Of a DNA stretch of 64,000 nt, positions 1 through 13,618 are shown piece by piece. Under the pieces are notes generated by a model. It had not been told where the DNA came from. It worked only from the letters and a program-made list of their open reading frames with translations, and ran no database searches. The stretch's first letter is position 1. Each line of letters begins with the position of its first letter. This DNA comes from Paulownia fortunei (Eukaryota; Streptophyta; Magnoliopsida; Lamiales; Paulowniaceae), in NCBI GenBank assembly GCA_019321725.1, contig CM033109.1:18693993-18757992 (forward strand), read 5' to 3'. The translations under genes were made by a program, and so were the position numbers.

Positions 1-491
1 TGCTAGCTTTCGTCAACTTACTTGTACCATGCAATAAGGAATGAAAAACATCCCAGTTCAAAAAACATATATAAAATAAAAAATGAAAAATAGTTAAAGT
101 AGCAAGTGGATGACTAACTTCTAGTATAGGTTTTACTTCTATTTTGTAATAATATTACCATTGGCTAATTCCTTTTTCGCTCCCCTCACGCTCTCCAAAA
201 ATAGCACATAACTCACTACATTTTTGGAAAATAGACTAATCGACCCTTTGTATTTTACAAAATAGAAGAAGCAACCACGTATAATTGATAATAAATAATT
301 CAATACATAAAGCATCACATTCCAAGACAATAAGAAAGTAATATCTCACTATGTATAAGAATAGTGCAAATGAAAAAAACAAAACACAACTTAGTGCTTT
401 TACTGTTTTACAAGTGATTTTCAGTATAAATAGAATATAGAAGGAAAAAATTAATTTCAAAAAAAGCAATGACACCTTCTGAACAATAAAG
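1..491. other. AT-rich intergenic DNA, no gene seen
   Basis: Only short AT-driven open frames without recognisable motifs or splice structure. Ends at the left target duplication of the hAT element that follows. Confidence 0.6.
484..491. repeat. Left 8-bp target-site duplication of the hAT element
   Basis: CAATAAAG, identical to 1563-1570 on the other side of the element. Confidence 0.85.
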
Positions 492-1562
492 TAGACCTAA
501 CCACGGTTCAACAACTATCGATTACATGGTTCGAGAAAATCTCAACCCTTAATCGTAATCGGTAAGGGCGGTTCCGGTTCCGGTTCTGGTTAACTGTCAG
601 TTTCGGTTCCAGGTCCAACCCTTGAATATTTTTTAATTTTTTTTAATTTTGCCTTATATTTTGAAAATTTATAACTTTTTAACAATAATTAATTTTACGA
701 AATTACAACTTTATAAAATAAAAATAAGAGTTTGAAATTTTAAACTTAAATTTGAATAAAAAATTTTGAACTTAAATATAAAAAAAAATATCATTAATTT
801 TTGAATTTAATGAATAAACTTTAACTTAAATTTGAAAAAAAAAATTATCATCTAAAACTTAAAATATCAAATATTCTAATTATAATAAATGTGAAAAATA
901 TATCAATAAGTTATTACTAACCTCCTTCACTAGGTAGAACTGGAATGAGAGCAGCAGAAAGCTTTAGAAAAGAAAAAGCATTTTCTGACATAAAGATGGT
1001 CAACTTGAAATCTTAAAGTTTAAACTTAAATTTTAATAAATAAAAAATTGCACTTAAATTTTTAAAAAATATTAGCTAAAATTTAAATTATATAGTTAAA
1101 AATAATTTTAAATAAAAGAATAAAAAACATTGTCTTAATATTCATTTCTCAATCTCATTGATCATTTTGTAGCCTACTAATTCTACATTATCATAATGGA
1201 CTTTGATGCTCTTTTGTTTTAGTGCTACAAATCTTTAAAACATTCTCCCATAATTGCTTAGAGATGCTTATATATAAGTAAATATAATTTATTTTTATGG
1301 AAAAATATCACTTTTTTTTTTTTTTGAAAACTATTGTTCTTATTGTACATAAGAATAATTTTCTTAGCTATGATATGTCAAGATACAAAAATATTTGGTA
1401 AAGGGTATCCGAAAATAGTTTTAAAAATGCAATAAAAAAAAGAGTATTCGGAAAATCAATAATTTAAAAAATACAAAAAAAAAACCGTCAGACCGGGCTT
1501 GGCGATTCCATGGTCTGATTACAAATCGGGTCCGATTCTGACCCGAGCCGTGGTCGGGTCTA
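492..1562. mobile_element. Non-autonomous hAT element with TSD and TIRs
   Basis: The left end reads TAGACCTAACCACGGTTC and the right end is its inverted partner GAGCCGTGGTCGGGTCTA, 15 of 18 positions matching as inverted repeats. The element is flanked by a perfect 8-bp direct repeat, CAATAAAG, at 484-491 and 1563-1570. An 8-bp target duplication with TA-starting terminal repeats is the hAT signature. The interior (1071 bp) has GGTTCCGGTTCCGGTTC-like subterminal repeats near the left end and a very AT-rich centre, with no transposase coding sequence, so it would depend on an autonomous hAT elsewhere. I did not identify the family name. Confidence 0.85.
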
Positions 1563-1570
1563 CAATAAAG
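1563..1570. repeat. Right 8-bp target-site duplication of the hAT element
   Basis: CAATAAAG, identical to 484-491. Confidence 0.85.
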
Positions 1571-2710
1571 TGACTTTAATTTGTCAAAACATGCATGATT
1601 ATTCATGTGTGTGTACTTTTTGAATTAAAAAAAGGTTCAAAATTCAAACTAAATACACGGCTATATAAGAAGAACAAACTTTCTAAATATGTAAAAGCAT
1701 AAAAAAATAAATTGCTGCAAAATCACATGATATATAATGGGACTATGGGAGAGCCCGGTGAATCTCCCCCATCTTATATACCTGTAAAAAAAAATAAAAC
1801 ACCTTGAGAGATGTACAAAAATGGAAGAAAAATATGGTTATTAATAATAAAACACCTTGAGAGACCAAAAACAACTAAAAGTTGAATAAGTTTTAATGGG
1901 CGTTCATGATAAAATTTGAATTCGAGAATTAAATTTTTAAGGAAAATATTCAAAATGAAAGGCAAATCATCTATTTTTTCTCTTCAAAATATGGATCTAA
2001 TTAAGGGCTTAACTCTTGTCTCCTAAGTGGAATCATGAACCACTTAATTCCAGATCAACGGCCTTGAAAATTTGATGACAAAACTTTGGTACTTGAAAAA
2101 ATGAATCATTTGAGGGCTATTTATTATTCCTGAATCAACTCATGAATTCGCCCTTGAACTTATTTTAGGAACTCCAACTTGATATTTTTCATGAACTCAT
2201 TAATTTGAATCTCTAGGCCTTCAAGCTTGGAAGAAATTGATGAGATATTAAAAGAAAAAATGGCACACTAAATAAAAGTGCAATTGCTTTTAAAGGGTAA
2301 CTATGATCAACAGGAACTTTGCACACTAAATTTGGATTCTGAAAAAAAAAAGAAAAGAAATCGATAAATTAGAAAATTCGAATATACGAATTAGATTACA
2401 AATTTACAATCTTTGATATATATATGTCCGCAGCCAATGGAATACTAATCCTCTAATTCGAAAAAAGTCCCAAGGTGTAAATGCAAATCTTTAAAAACAA
2501 AAGGGGTTAATGTTAAAATTCAGTATACCATATTATAATCTCTGAACCAAAAAGTTCAAAGTATATAGTTAATACTTTTTCTCATTCAAACTTAAGAGAT
2601 TAATTATATTATTATACACTTGTTAGTTCAGTTTTATGCTATTCTATGCAGAATAGTTAGCATAACATGCTGCTTCAAAGAAAATAAATTAAAATCTGAC
2701 CTCCCTATCT
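1571..2710. other. Intergenic DNA, no gene seen
   Basis: AT-rich, with poly-A/T runs. A short direct repeat, AATAAAACACCTTGAGAGA, occurs twice (about 1793 and 1846). Nothing coding is recognised. Confidence 0.5.
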
Positions 2711-2718
2711 ATCTGTTA

Positions 2719-2719
2719 A

Positions 2720-2786
<67 letters not shown>
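2719..2786. repeat. Compound (TA)n-(GA)n microsatellite
   Basis: A TA dinucleotide run, briefly interrupted, passes directly into an AG run ending at about 2786. The reading frame over it translates to IYIYIYI and ERERERE and is a repeat artefact. Confidence 0.9.
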
Positions 2787-3910
2787 ACGGTGCTCCAATT
2801 ATGTCAGCAAATACGTTTAACACCTAATTAAATTACTAAGTAAAATTGCTTGACTGAAATTTAAAGATTATATGCGACATTAATACGTAATTATGTAGCA
2901 AGAATTGTTTACATTTTTGCTAACCAAACTCAGTTTTATTATATTTTTAATAAAGGATATATCCTCTATCAATTAATATAAATGGAAGCTCTATGTGATC
3001 TCAAGTCTCATTCAAGAATAAGTTAACTCGTCGAAGAGAAAATACAAGAAAACCCTTGAAATATTTTTTTTAACATTAATACGAAAAAAAAGTATTTTTC
3101 TATCCAAAAAACCTATTTTACCAACTTTTTATTCCTAAAAACCCCACTTTTAACTTTTATGTTAATGCTTTATTTTTGTACTCAATTATCCTTTTGCTTT
3201 TGGATTAGTTTAAGAAATTAGCAAAATTAACATTTTAATAGAATAATTTTTAAGTTTGGATATGTGTTCAAAGGGTGAATTAAAAATGGTCTTTTGAAGA
3301 TGAATTTCAAGGTATGGAAGACTAGGTTGGACTTTGTCTTCTCTTTTTCTCTTTTTTTTTTTTTATGTCTTCGTACATTGAGAGTGAAAGTTATTTTTAT
3401 TTTATTTGTCTTTTTCAACCTCAAGATATCACTAAACTTGGACATTGAAAATGTTTTCATTCAACAAAACTACTTTACCCATATTCAATTAACTCTATTA
3501 TCTAAAAATTGATTGGAGTAGAATCTGTCTACCTGATATGTTTTTTAAACATTATAACATTTTTAACATATGCAAATTTGTGTTTAAGAGGTTTTGTTTA
3601 AATGGTACGTCCGAAATTCCAGACTCTGTACTTTAACAAATAATTACAAGTGAAATAAGGTTTTATATGTTAGATAATTCATGAATAAACATACTTAACA
3701 TAAGAAAATTAAAAATATGTGACTATTGTTAATATATACAAATCTATTATTTTCATACATTAATGTGAATACTCATACATATAACTTTATATTATATTAA
3801 TAAAATAGTTAATTAAATGATACATTTAAATTTAGTATAAAGTTTACACATATATATGTATATATTCTTACATGTATCAATATGTATACATATATACATG
3901 GATAAGTATG

Positions 3911-4080
3911 GTGTGTGTGTGTGTGTATAAATATATATATATAGATAAGTATACTTACACATTATATATATATATATATATATATATATGCATACATAAT
4001 GTGTAAGTATACTTATCTACATGTACATGTCAACTTACATATAGTATACTTATATACATGTATATGTCAACCTACATATA
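3911..4080. repeat. (GT)n/(AT)n tract with a perfect 24-bp inverted repeat
   Basis: A GT run (3911-3926) and AT runs surround two arms, 3942-3965 and 3996-4019, that are perfect reverse complements over 24 bases with about 30 bases of AT repeat between them. Immediately downstream, an imperfect direct duplication of about 36 bases (ACATGTCAACTTACATATAG, then TATGTCAACCTACATATATAG) follows. Confidence 0.85.
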
Positions 4081-4099
4081 TAGCATTTATATGCATAAT

Positions 4100-7000
4100 A
4101 TACATGAAAGATACAGATAAATGAAAAAAAAAAAAATGAAGCCCAATAATATAACTACACATGGCATTAAAATTATCTCAAAATAATAATAACCAAACAA
4201 GTTCTTAGGAATTATTTTGAAAGACATATTCATATTCAATATTTTTTTTAAATATATCACATTAACTATAATCATTATACTCTTATTCCATCCCAACATA
4301 TTCTCAAAACTTATTTTAATTTTTTTAAAACTACTTTATCTCCTCTTTTTACATTGAATCAATCTTTAAAAAATGAGAAGTCATGCAATCAGGTTGTTAT
4401 GCCCACATTCATGATTGTTCAAATGAAGGAAAGATAGTGACCAACTACACACTACAAATCTTGTATTCTCATTTGTTTATGTTATATTTTATATTATACA
4501 TACACGTTAAAAATGAATATAATCTATGTCATGTATGTCGAATTTCTTTTACGGCCATGTAAAGGGGCTTATCTTTCAGCATTTTCAAAAACTAAGCTTA
4601 CATTGTAATATTTCTTTATAAATTGGAAAAACATCCTTTCACAATAATATGTTCTTGGGCTCAACTTTGCATTTCTCTCACTTTCATTTAGAAAAATAAG
4701 TAACCTTGGGTTGAATATCCACTCTTGAGGTTGAGGAGAGTAATTGGTGCATAATATTATTTTTGTAATCCAAATTCTAATATGATACAACTATGGATGA
4801 AAAGAGAAAGGGTTTCTTGTAAGCACAGGAACTGTATGAGTGTGAATGAAAAAAGTATCTCTTAAAAATACGTATAATTTAAATAACCAAAAAGGATATT
4901 TTATCCTCGCAAGTATGTGATAGGTGACAAAGGGTCAAGAGTTTTCGCAAGCATGCTTGTGACATTTATTGTCAAAGGGATGTAAAATTCATGTTACCAC
5001 ATTGTATAGTGGGTTCCCTTCTACCACGTCAGAACAAGAAGCAAGATACAGTGGATTCGATGTGATATATATTTAATCCATCATTGATTATTTAATTTTA
5101 AGAAACGGGTGCTTTTTATTATCCATTCCCTCGTGATTTAATAATTTTAAATAAATATGAAATATTGGATTTGATCCATTCAAAAAATTCACAACAATTA
5201 CTGGAGGATCAAAAGTTTCAAGTAAAAGTTGGGATGGTGCAATAGATCATTATAGCCGATGCACTCCAAATTTCATGTCCTTATTTTATTTTCCGGCACT
5301 TCACGTTTTCTGCATATAATATCAATTGTCTGGTACTTTTCAGGTTACATACTGAATAAAAAACTCATACATACTCTCAGTCAACACAAATACCTTCTTG
5401 CCTGTACACACACGTGTCAAGAAACACATTTGAGGGAACTGATTATTCAAGTCTTTTTTTAAAAAAAATTAAATTGCATATATGCATGCATTTGTACTTC
5501 TGGTAATTTAAATTTCATTATTAATTCCAGTTCCTTGCAATACTTCCGTTGCATTGATTGAAATGCTTTAAAAAAACTCGTTCTGCCTCGTTCCAGTACT
5601 TTCTACTATCAATTCTGTGAATAAGTTTAAGTTCATGCAAAGGAAAGATATTAATGAGAAAATGTCACAACTAATAGTGTAAAAGGCCCAATTTGTTGTG
5701 TTAAGGAGGAAACGATATCTTATCAGTACATACACTTTATCACACATAAATATAATTTTTTAACACTCATAAATATTCTATTCAATTTCATATATAGTTC
5801 ATATCTCAAAAGGTTATCGTCAGGACATCCTAACAAGTAGGAACTCATTACTCAATCGGATACTTGGTAAGGAATTGATCCTCGTCGATCTGAAAGATAT
5901 CTATACACTTCACTCTATAATGAGAAATTGACAATTTCACCCTTGACTTGGAAGTTAGCTACATCAAAAAATATATATATAACATAATAATCTTTATTTA
6001 ATTATTATAACAATTTTTATAATTTTTATCAAGATGTCATTATACACGTGTCTCTAAATGTTAATAGTGATAACTTAAGCAAATATTTGTTACTATTAAA
6101 CTTGTAAAAGTTATTCTTGTCGAGTGCGCGCGCGAACACAAATATATATTTATCTAAAATCAGTAAGAAGTTTGATATTATTACTTGACATTTTATTACT
6201 AATATTTTTTTTATATTGTATTGTACTTTATCCATTATTGATTTTTTTATACATCGATATAATCATTTCACTAAAAAGTAATGAATTAATTACACTTACA
6301 TTCCCTCTAAAATAGATAAGTTACCAACTTCTCTCCTCTTTCTTTCGTAATTACAAAAACCTCTTCGTCTAAATTTTCTCCATTGAAAAATCCTAACGGA
6401 ATTGATGAACTAGCCATCTTACACTCAATTTAAAAAATTAAAAGAAGTTGTCAAATTGTCAATTTATGAGATAATTATTTTATCGTTTGATATTCGGGTA
6501 ATGTTTATATATTTGGGGTTTAATGGAGCTAATCAAACTAGATGAGAAACCTTCTATTTTTTTTTCCCAAAATGCTCGTAGTAGATGCTATATTTAGTGG
6601 TACAAAATGAGTGTGTATGTGTATTTGTGTATTAATATATGATGAAATACACATCTAATATATATCACCAAATATATCATCTATACTATTTTAAGCTAAC
6701 CAATTGAGTTTCGATATCATGACAACTCCTCCAATTGAGGTGGGCCAATTGGTTTTCCGTTAGTCAACTTATAATGCCACACCACTAAGTCAAATACATT
6801 ATCTTGTGAAACTTTCTGTATTGGTGATAAAAAAAGACTTGGAGTTAGATACAGGGAAAAAAAAAATATTTAAAAGAGTAGAATCTTGTTTTACTCATTA
6901 AATTATTCATAAAAGTTATTCTATGTTTGAATCTTGTATTTTAGTAAGTAAAGAAAAGTAAAAAAGGAAAAAAACAATTAAAAGATGGAGTACAAGATCA

Positions 7001-7400
7001 ATTAAAATAAGCAAAATAATAAAATTCAGCAACCACCATCCTCAATTCTGCCTCTACGTATGAATGGACACTCTAAGCCCATTCCTTATTGGACAAAAAG
7101 AATAAAATTGAAGTAAATGCAATAGAGTAACATCGAATTTATAGATCTAAATCGCATGCCCGAGTTTTCTGAAAATAGTTTGAAGTGATACATTCCCTAT
7201 CCCCTTGATACAACACCATTTCTCCTTTCATTTTTTTTGAATGAGAGATCAAAGATCAAATTCTGGTTGAGTACACAAAATGAAATCTTATACAAGACGA
7301 AAATTCCCTCTTAGTCTTACAAAAGTGAAAACGTTATTGGTACAAGACCTTAAACTGTGCAAGAATCAAATGAATCTAAGATCAACACTAAGCTGATTCC
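4100..7400. other. Intergenic DNA, no gene seen
   Basis: About 3.3 kb of AT-rich sequence. The open frames are short and none shows a family motif. Contains a short GCGCGCGC-type tract near 6125-6133 and several AT microsatellites. It lies 3' of the telomere-binding protein gene on the minus strand, so a small part near 7.3-7.4 kb may belong to its 3' flank. Confidence 0.5.
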
Positions 7401-7741
7401 AGTCGAATTCATAACCACCAATGAACCATAACTAACCTCCCCCCCTACAGAAAGAAACGAACCAATCTCTCTAATAAAAACTTCACATTAAGATAATGCC
7501 AGTTTCCCAGTATTGAATTCTGTTAGCAAAGCTCTTATTCTGTCACCCATTTACAAAGTGCCATCCTCCCATATCGCACTGAGAGCTAGAAATATTACAT
7601 CAACTAATGTACTCCTTTCTTGACACACCTTTTTTACATAGTAGTATTAATCACAGAAAATAATTAAAAGAGCAACGCCCCACCAAAACATGTCTGGTTA
7701 TCCTTCGCTGCAAATGCTATCAGTTGCTATAATGAACATTT
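7250..7741 (-). other. Probable 3' UTR and flank of the TRP gene
   Basis: Sequence following the TRP stop codon on the minus strand. Less AT-rich than the flanking intergenic DNA, no coding frame. The exact polyadenylation site cannot be fixed by eye. Confidence 0.4.
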
Positions 7742-10700
7742 TCAGAGAAGAAGGCAAGTATCTGGCTGGGACTTTAGCTGTTGTTTGGCTTGCTGCTGAG
7801 ACCAGTAAGCATGGGCCGTCAAGACTCTATCCAGGAGTTCCTGAGGCACAGGCTCACCCCGCCTTTGCTGAGGGGATATTCTTGCCGTGTGGACCAATGT
7901 TTTCCACTTATCCTGGAAAAAAACTCGTGTCACAAACTGTCTCTTCAAGGAAACTAGTCGTACAATTATGAGAGTACAGCTTGTGTACTTTCCATATGAA
8001 GGCGCTCAAAGCTGCTATGTCACATATCAGCTAAAATATAGTTCACAGTAGTAGGCAGAAGCATAGCGGCAAGCACTAATATAGTGCGGAATAGGATGAT
8101 TTAAAGAGAGAATGTTTTTAGAGTATAAAGATGTAATCAAAGCACGCCAAACTGAAGCTCTAAGAGATTCCTACAAAACGTGTTTTATACAAATAAAAGA
8201 TATTAAGATCTCTAATATGGCAAGCAACTATTGCATTGAACCAGATAAAGCAAGATAAACTGTATATACAATTTAAATAGTTGGACTTCAATGTAATTAT
8301 ATGATGATAGATAGAAAACACGTAACCACCTAATACAAGAAATAGCACGACGCTAAAATTGTAGAGAAGATAGTGCGGAAGTATTGGAAGCCTATTAAAG
8401 ATATGGATGAACAAAGACTATAATTTCTCTTACCTTCAAATCCACGTAAGTTCTATGTTTTGCACTATCAAAAGCTCTCAGCTTGACATCGCGCCATCTG
8501 CAGTATAAAGTTACCAAGGTGAACAAGAAAAGCAACAAACAAGCAAACGAAGCCAAACTGCGAAAGCAGACAAGTTAACACATGCACTTTCAGCCATCTT
8601 TAACCACAATTTTTGTAACTAAATTCTCAGCAAACATAGCTTGCTCAGCTGCAAGGAACCATCATAATCCCATAATTCCGTAGTTAGTTTCAGTAAGCAT
8701 TATATATCGTTCTTCTTCTTCTCATAAATTAGGTGTGAGGTTTCACCAAATATACCTTCCCGTTCCAAGCTTCTCAACAGCCTGAACTAGTGCTTCCACT
8801 TCAGCAACAGTAAAAGGCCTACGGATTCGGCGCTGTGCAGATTCACATCGCTTAGATTTCCGCAAAGGCACTATGGCCAACGCATCTTGTTTCATTGAAG
8901 TTACAGGGACCAGTGCTTTTGATTCTGAAGTTGTTCTCTCTAATGACATACCAGGAGAGGAAGGAGCTGAATCATGATCACTTTCTATGAAATTGTTGAA
9001 ACTAGTTCCAGGAAGATCTGGAGGAGTATCTAGATTCCCCTGCCGGCCACCATTTTGAGTAATACTGGGAGTAGGAGGGTACCTGGTGGCAGACCAAGGT
9101 AAACTGTCAGTAGGAATACGAGACTGAAGTGACTGCTTTAATCTTGGGGCCATCTGGAGGACTTCATCACTCATTTACAAAAATAAAAAGTTGAAATGGT
9201 AATCAGACAAGAAAAGAAGCCCCAATTACTGTGCCAGAGGATATGCACGTAACACACTTTATCAATGTTGGAAAATGAAGCAATTGCTACTAAACCAAAC
9301 AATTACAATTGAAAGTACAGAAATCAAAGAATACCTTGCCAGTGGTTGTGGACTGTCACACAGCAGTTGACCTGGACGATCTTCAGGATACAATCGTATT
9401 GGGGCTGGAGCGGGGCTGGGCTCAAGAGTAAACCCCAGGGTATCCATCTTGTTATCATGAGAAATTCCAGTCTGCAACAAAGTTTTGTTGTCATCTCTAA
9501 TCTTCTTGCCCTGAAGAAGTACTCCAACACGTAATCCACCACCAAGTACAGCATTTACTGCTTCCATAACTGTTCTCTGCGCAATATTAAAGCCACCAAT
9601 AATGTGATACATTGCTGAAACAAGAGAACATACCCATTGTCTCCAAAACTAGAGAGACTAAGATGAGATTGGCTAGAAAGTCAATAAAAAGAAGAACTTT
9701 TTTTGTTTTATCAGAACTGCAAATGGGAAGGAAATCACAAGTCCGATCTTGACAAACAGCAGTTTGTATAAGTACAGAGAGATGTATAATGATTCATAAC
9801 ACGAACTTCTCAAACACAAATATTCCCTTTGCACAACAATGGTCCTCATAAGTTCCCATGAATGTCTTTTAAAAGATCCAACTCCCAAGATGACTTTTAT
9901 CAGTAAAACAAGCTATTTGCAGACACAGACTACCAGCCTTGGCATAGATAGCATCTTTTCAGTTATACCAGTTATATTTTCTTTTAACTGCTACAACAAT
10001 TTTAGCTTCATCAGTGCAAGCTAGTAGTCAGAATTGATGTTCAAATACCTTCAGAGAACCAACAGTTGCAGTTTCTGGAATCTCAATAAATAACTCCGGA
10101 ACTCTAAAAGACTTGATCTTAAGCTTCACTGAGTCAAAGGAAAGATATTTCCGCATGAGAACCTCATTGAATGTCAGGCATTGACCAAGCCAAAAATTAA
10201 AAAAAAAATATTGCCCCATGAAAAGCTCTCATACCTTGGGCATTCCTGGAGTGGAAGGACACATATCCGCCTGGTACAGAAGTTGGAGTTGGGATCACTG
10301 CATTTTGTGTCGAATCAATCAGATTTTAATATCGGTCATATCCAAGCAAAATCCAGAGTGCATATCCTGATATGTGTATGAGGCTGTTCATGCATGTGTT
10401 TGAGGGTAGATGGGTACAAACTTACCTCCTGGCAGTGTTGGACCAGAAGCAAGTCCATCTCTATTAGTGCCATTTTCAGGCACCCCACATATTCCATCAT
10501 TGCTAATGCCTTCATCAGAATTAGACACAGAGCTACAGTCATAAAGCTTCCTCTTTTTGAAAGGATAATCCCTCAGAGACCTTTGGCGCTTGAAACTGTT
10601 CTTCCTGTCGAGATATTTGCATCTTTCTGTTTCCGAAGACATGATAACACAAACTTAATACGCCATTAAAAATGCTGACTATATCAGATCAAGTGATGAC

Positions 10701-11776
10701 CATGTAAACTTAACAATTAATAGCAACTCACCAGCATTATAGCGTTCATCATCCTTAATATTTGAAGTTATTTTACAATGCTTAGATGCTAGAAACTTCC
10801 TAAATCTACGATCTCCAACACGCGGTGGTGGCTTAAAGGCCTTATTTCTAGTGCTAGGTTCAGTGCACTCAGAAGAGTTGTCGTCATCATCCCTAGTAAC
10901 TAACTTTACATTGTCCCGATTAACGGGGAAAGAACCACAAGGAGTGTGCTCCCTGCAAAAGGGAAACTTTACACTATCAACTGAACAAATTAATGCAGAA
11001 GATTTTCTGTCCGAAGCCTCCGGATGTCCTGAACTGCACAGAGAAGCCTTCTTACTTATTGATAAATTCCTAGTATTTGCAGAATCCATTTTTATGTCTT
11101 TCCTAATTTCATCCTCTGACCCACAATTAGCAGATAGTCTAAAACCAGACGACTCAATATCTACTGAAGGAGTAAAAATTCCAAGGCGGAGCTTGCAATC
11201 ATCATTAACCAATTGTTCTGCAGAACCAACCTTCTCAGAGCAATCGGAAGTTGTTATTCCAGATGCAGGCCTTGAGATCACATCATTTTGAGTGCATGCA
11301 AGTTCATTTGAACAAAAATTTGGATTGGGAGCTTCCGAGACAAGTTCAGTAAATAGAAAATTCCTTTCATAGCAATCTCGATCACAAGATTTTTCTTCTA
11401 AAGTCTTATCTTCGCCCTTTTCTTCCTTCCCAACGGAATCTACCACAGCCACAGGTTTCTCCTTTCCAGAAGATGTATTCGCCGATGGTGGAGAACTTTC
11501 CCCATCCAACAGTAACTTCCCAGCTACGGTTGCCAACAAGTCAAATGCGCACATTTGGTGGTCATCAGCTTTTCTCTTAAATAAGCACCTCCTCTAAAAC
11601 AAGTGAATGAAATAAATGATTAGAGTAAGTTTTTTCATAACCACAGGCCAGAAAAGGAAATATAGTGACGGAATCCTAGGAGAGTCTATGATTACCCTGA
11701 CTGATCTGGCAGCTCGGGGTGTGGGGGGCACCTGATAGCCATTAAATCCATAGTCTAATCTCTTCTGCAACACCAT
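7742..11776 (-). CDS. TRF-like telomere repeat-binding protein (TRP/TRFL family), nine coding exons
   Basis: Encodes a nuclear double-stranded telomeric DNA-binding protein of the plant TRP1/RTBP1 type. Exons read on the minus strand: 11776-11696, 11593-10732, 10626-10426, 10297-10235, 10128-10049, 9576-9335, 9169-8756, 8497-8434, 7912-7742; all introns are GT-AG and the phases join to 725 codons plus stop. The start is MVLQKRLDYGFNGY, the conserved family N-terminus. Exon 2 carries MCAFDLLATVAGKLLL. Exons 5-6 (about residues 403-485) form the ubiquitin-like region (SFRVPELFIEIPETATVGSL, then GGLRVGVLLQGKK). Exons 7-9 (about 620-710) form the Myb domain with family extension: RRPFTVAEVEALVQAVEKLG, RWRDVKLRAFDSAKHRTYVD, then the telobox-type core VDLKDKWKTLVHTARISPQQ. 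Basic stretches such as KKRKLYDC and RKSKR are plausible nuclear signals. Somewhat longer than the 580-680 residues I recall for characterised members. No breaks seen; looks functional. Confidence 0.94.
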
Positions 11777-13618
11777 ATCTCAGAACCATACCCAGAAAAT
11801 TCATAAAGCAGAGAACACCAGCCTTCTTTATCTTGTTTACAACATAATCCCACAGCAAGGAAAATCAGCAAGACACCTATTATAGAAAGACAACATACAA
11901 CAGACCTGCCAACCAACACATATTGGCAATGAGGACAATCTAAAATAGAAGTTTTAGGTAATTCAACTTGGTAATAGTCTACAGGGGGAAATTGTACAAA
12001 TAGAATAATACAATGGATTCCATGTGGATGACACCAATAGCTACCTCTGACTTTTAATGTCCTCAACGAACTAGCAGGAAACGGACAAATTATGACCATT
12101 AATGGCAAAAGGGGTAACGCGAAAGTGGCTTGGGTAATTGGATACAACAAATTAATATAAAAGATGGCTATTAACAGAACTTGGAGTAATATAACAGAAG
12201 CATGAAGCATAAATCTAGATTTCCCTACCATAACAAAAAGAAAAACCAAAAAAAAAGGGAGCACCAAGTAAGAATTACTTAGCTTGATTGTCTAAACACC
12301 AGATCCTTTTGTACAAATCAATATCAAGAGCAAAAAAAAATAAAATGAAATTCCAAGAGTTCATGCAAATTTTCTTTTTCAACAATGGATGAACCATCAC
12401 TAGGAAAGAAGTGCAAGTGCCATTTAATGCCAGGCGATTGCTTTAATTATTAGCAGTCCAGAATCAAAGAAGAAAGAACAGAAAGTCTTTATAGCAAATC
12501 TAACCGTAAAACTGTTTCTACTATTTTCCTGCAAACCTAAGATATGTGCAACACAAGATCCCCATGCAACTGCCCACATTCCCTTGGAACCGATAAATCA
12601 AAGATAGTCATATACACATGCAGTCTTGAGGCAAAAGAGTTCCATGAGATCAATGAGCTGCAGATAAATATTAACACCCATTGGGACCTTTGATAAAATA
12701 AACTAATACAGATTTACGAAAAATTGAGGTAACATCACATGATTAACCAAAAATGAGACATTTTGATAAGGTAATACTTCTACACAATTTAAACGATTAA
12801 AACATCAGTATTTAATCTTAAAGTAGACACAACCACAGAAAACGCAAAAAAAAACAAAAAAACATAGCATTAATCTTCTTTGCTACATCAAATAAGTGAC
12901 TAAATTGATTTCCTTCTGTCAATACTTAAATCATTTACTCTTCTCCACTACAGGCAAATAAAGAAATCATGAAGAGAGGGCAACAAAAAAGGAAGAAACT
13001 TTGAGAGGGGGCAACAAAGAGTAGAAAAAGAAACCCTCACAAAAAACCCCAAGTGAAACGAATTTCAACAGCATTTGTAACAACAGACACACCATTGTTT
13101 CATGCATCACTGAATTTTCAAAAAGATTATAGTAAAATCTGTAATAAAGGCAGTTGCATGCAAATGATATAAAATCAAAGTAACACAGATAAAAAAATAA
13201 CATAAACTTTTCACCAATAGATCAAACCCATCTAAAAAATTCAGAACCAAGACCCTGAAATTCTTTCTGAAAACCAGAAGGAAAGATACTTTGCATGGCA
13301 AAATCCCAGATCAAACACAAAATTCAAAATGGCAGGAAAAAGAAGTATGTAAATGAAAATCAAATGGGAACACTTCATTTAAAAATAAATAAATAGACAA
13401 AAACGATGAAGAAAGACAGCCCCAGTTTGGTTGCCTGAGAAACTGAGAAAGAAAAGAGGAGCAAGGATTTTCAATTGAAAAAACACAATCCATCACACAA
13501 AGAGAAGTTTCCCTTTACTTTTCCAAGATATTTCTTCAAGAAAAAGGAAAATTTTAAACCAAAGACTCCAACTTTACCAAACTACAAACAGAGGGACCCC
13601 AGAATTTGATGATCTCAC
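11777..13618 (-). other. Putative 5' UTR intron of the TRP gene
   Basis: A strong donor, GAAG|GTGAGATC, lies at 13619/13618 on the minus strand. The open frames inside (for example around 11.8-12.3 and 13.1-13.5 kb) match nothing I recognise. The acceptor just before the start codon is uncertain; GTTCTGAG|ATATGG at 11779/11778 would place it two bases before the ATG. Confidence 0.5.

Noticed and set aside
2620..2820. Plus-strand frame with IYIYIY and ERERER
   Set aside because: Microsatellite artefact.
7690..7971. 93-codon plus-strand open frame
   Set aside because: Antisense to the last TRP exon.
10851..11291. 146-codon plus-strand open frame
   Set aside because: Antisense shadow of TRP exon 2; no family motif.
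11755..12267. 170-codon minus-strand open frame rich in hydrophobic residues
   Set aside because: It lies in the putative 5' UTR intron, in no splice-compatible frame, and resembles no protein I know.
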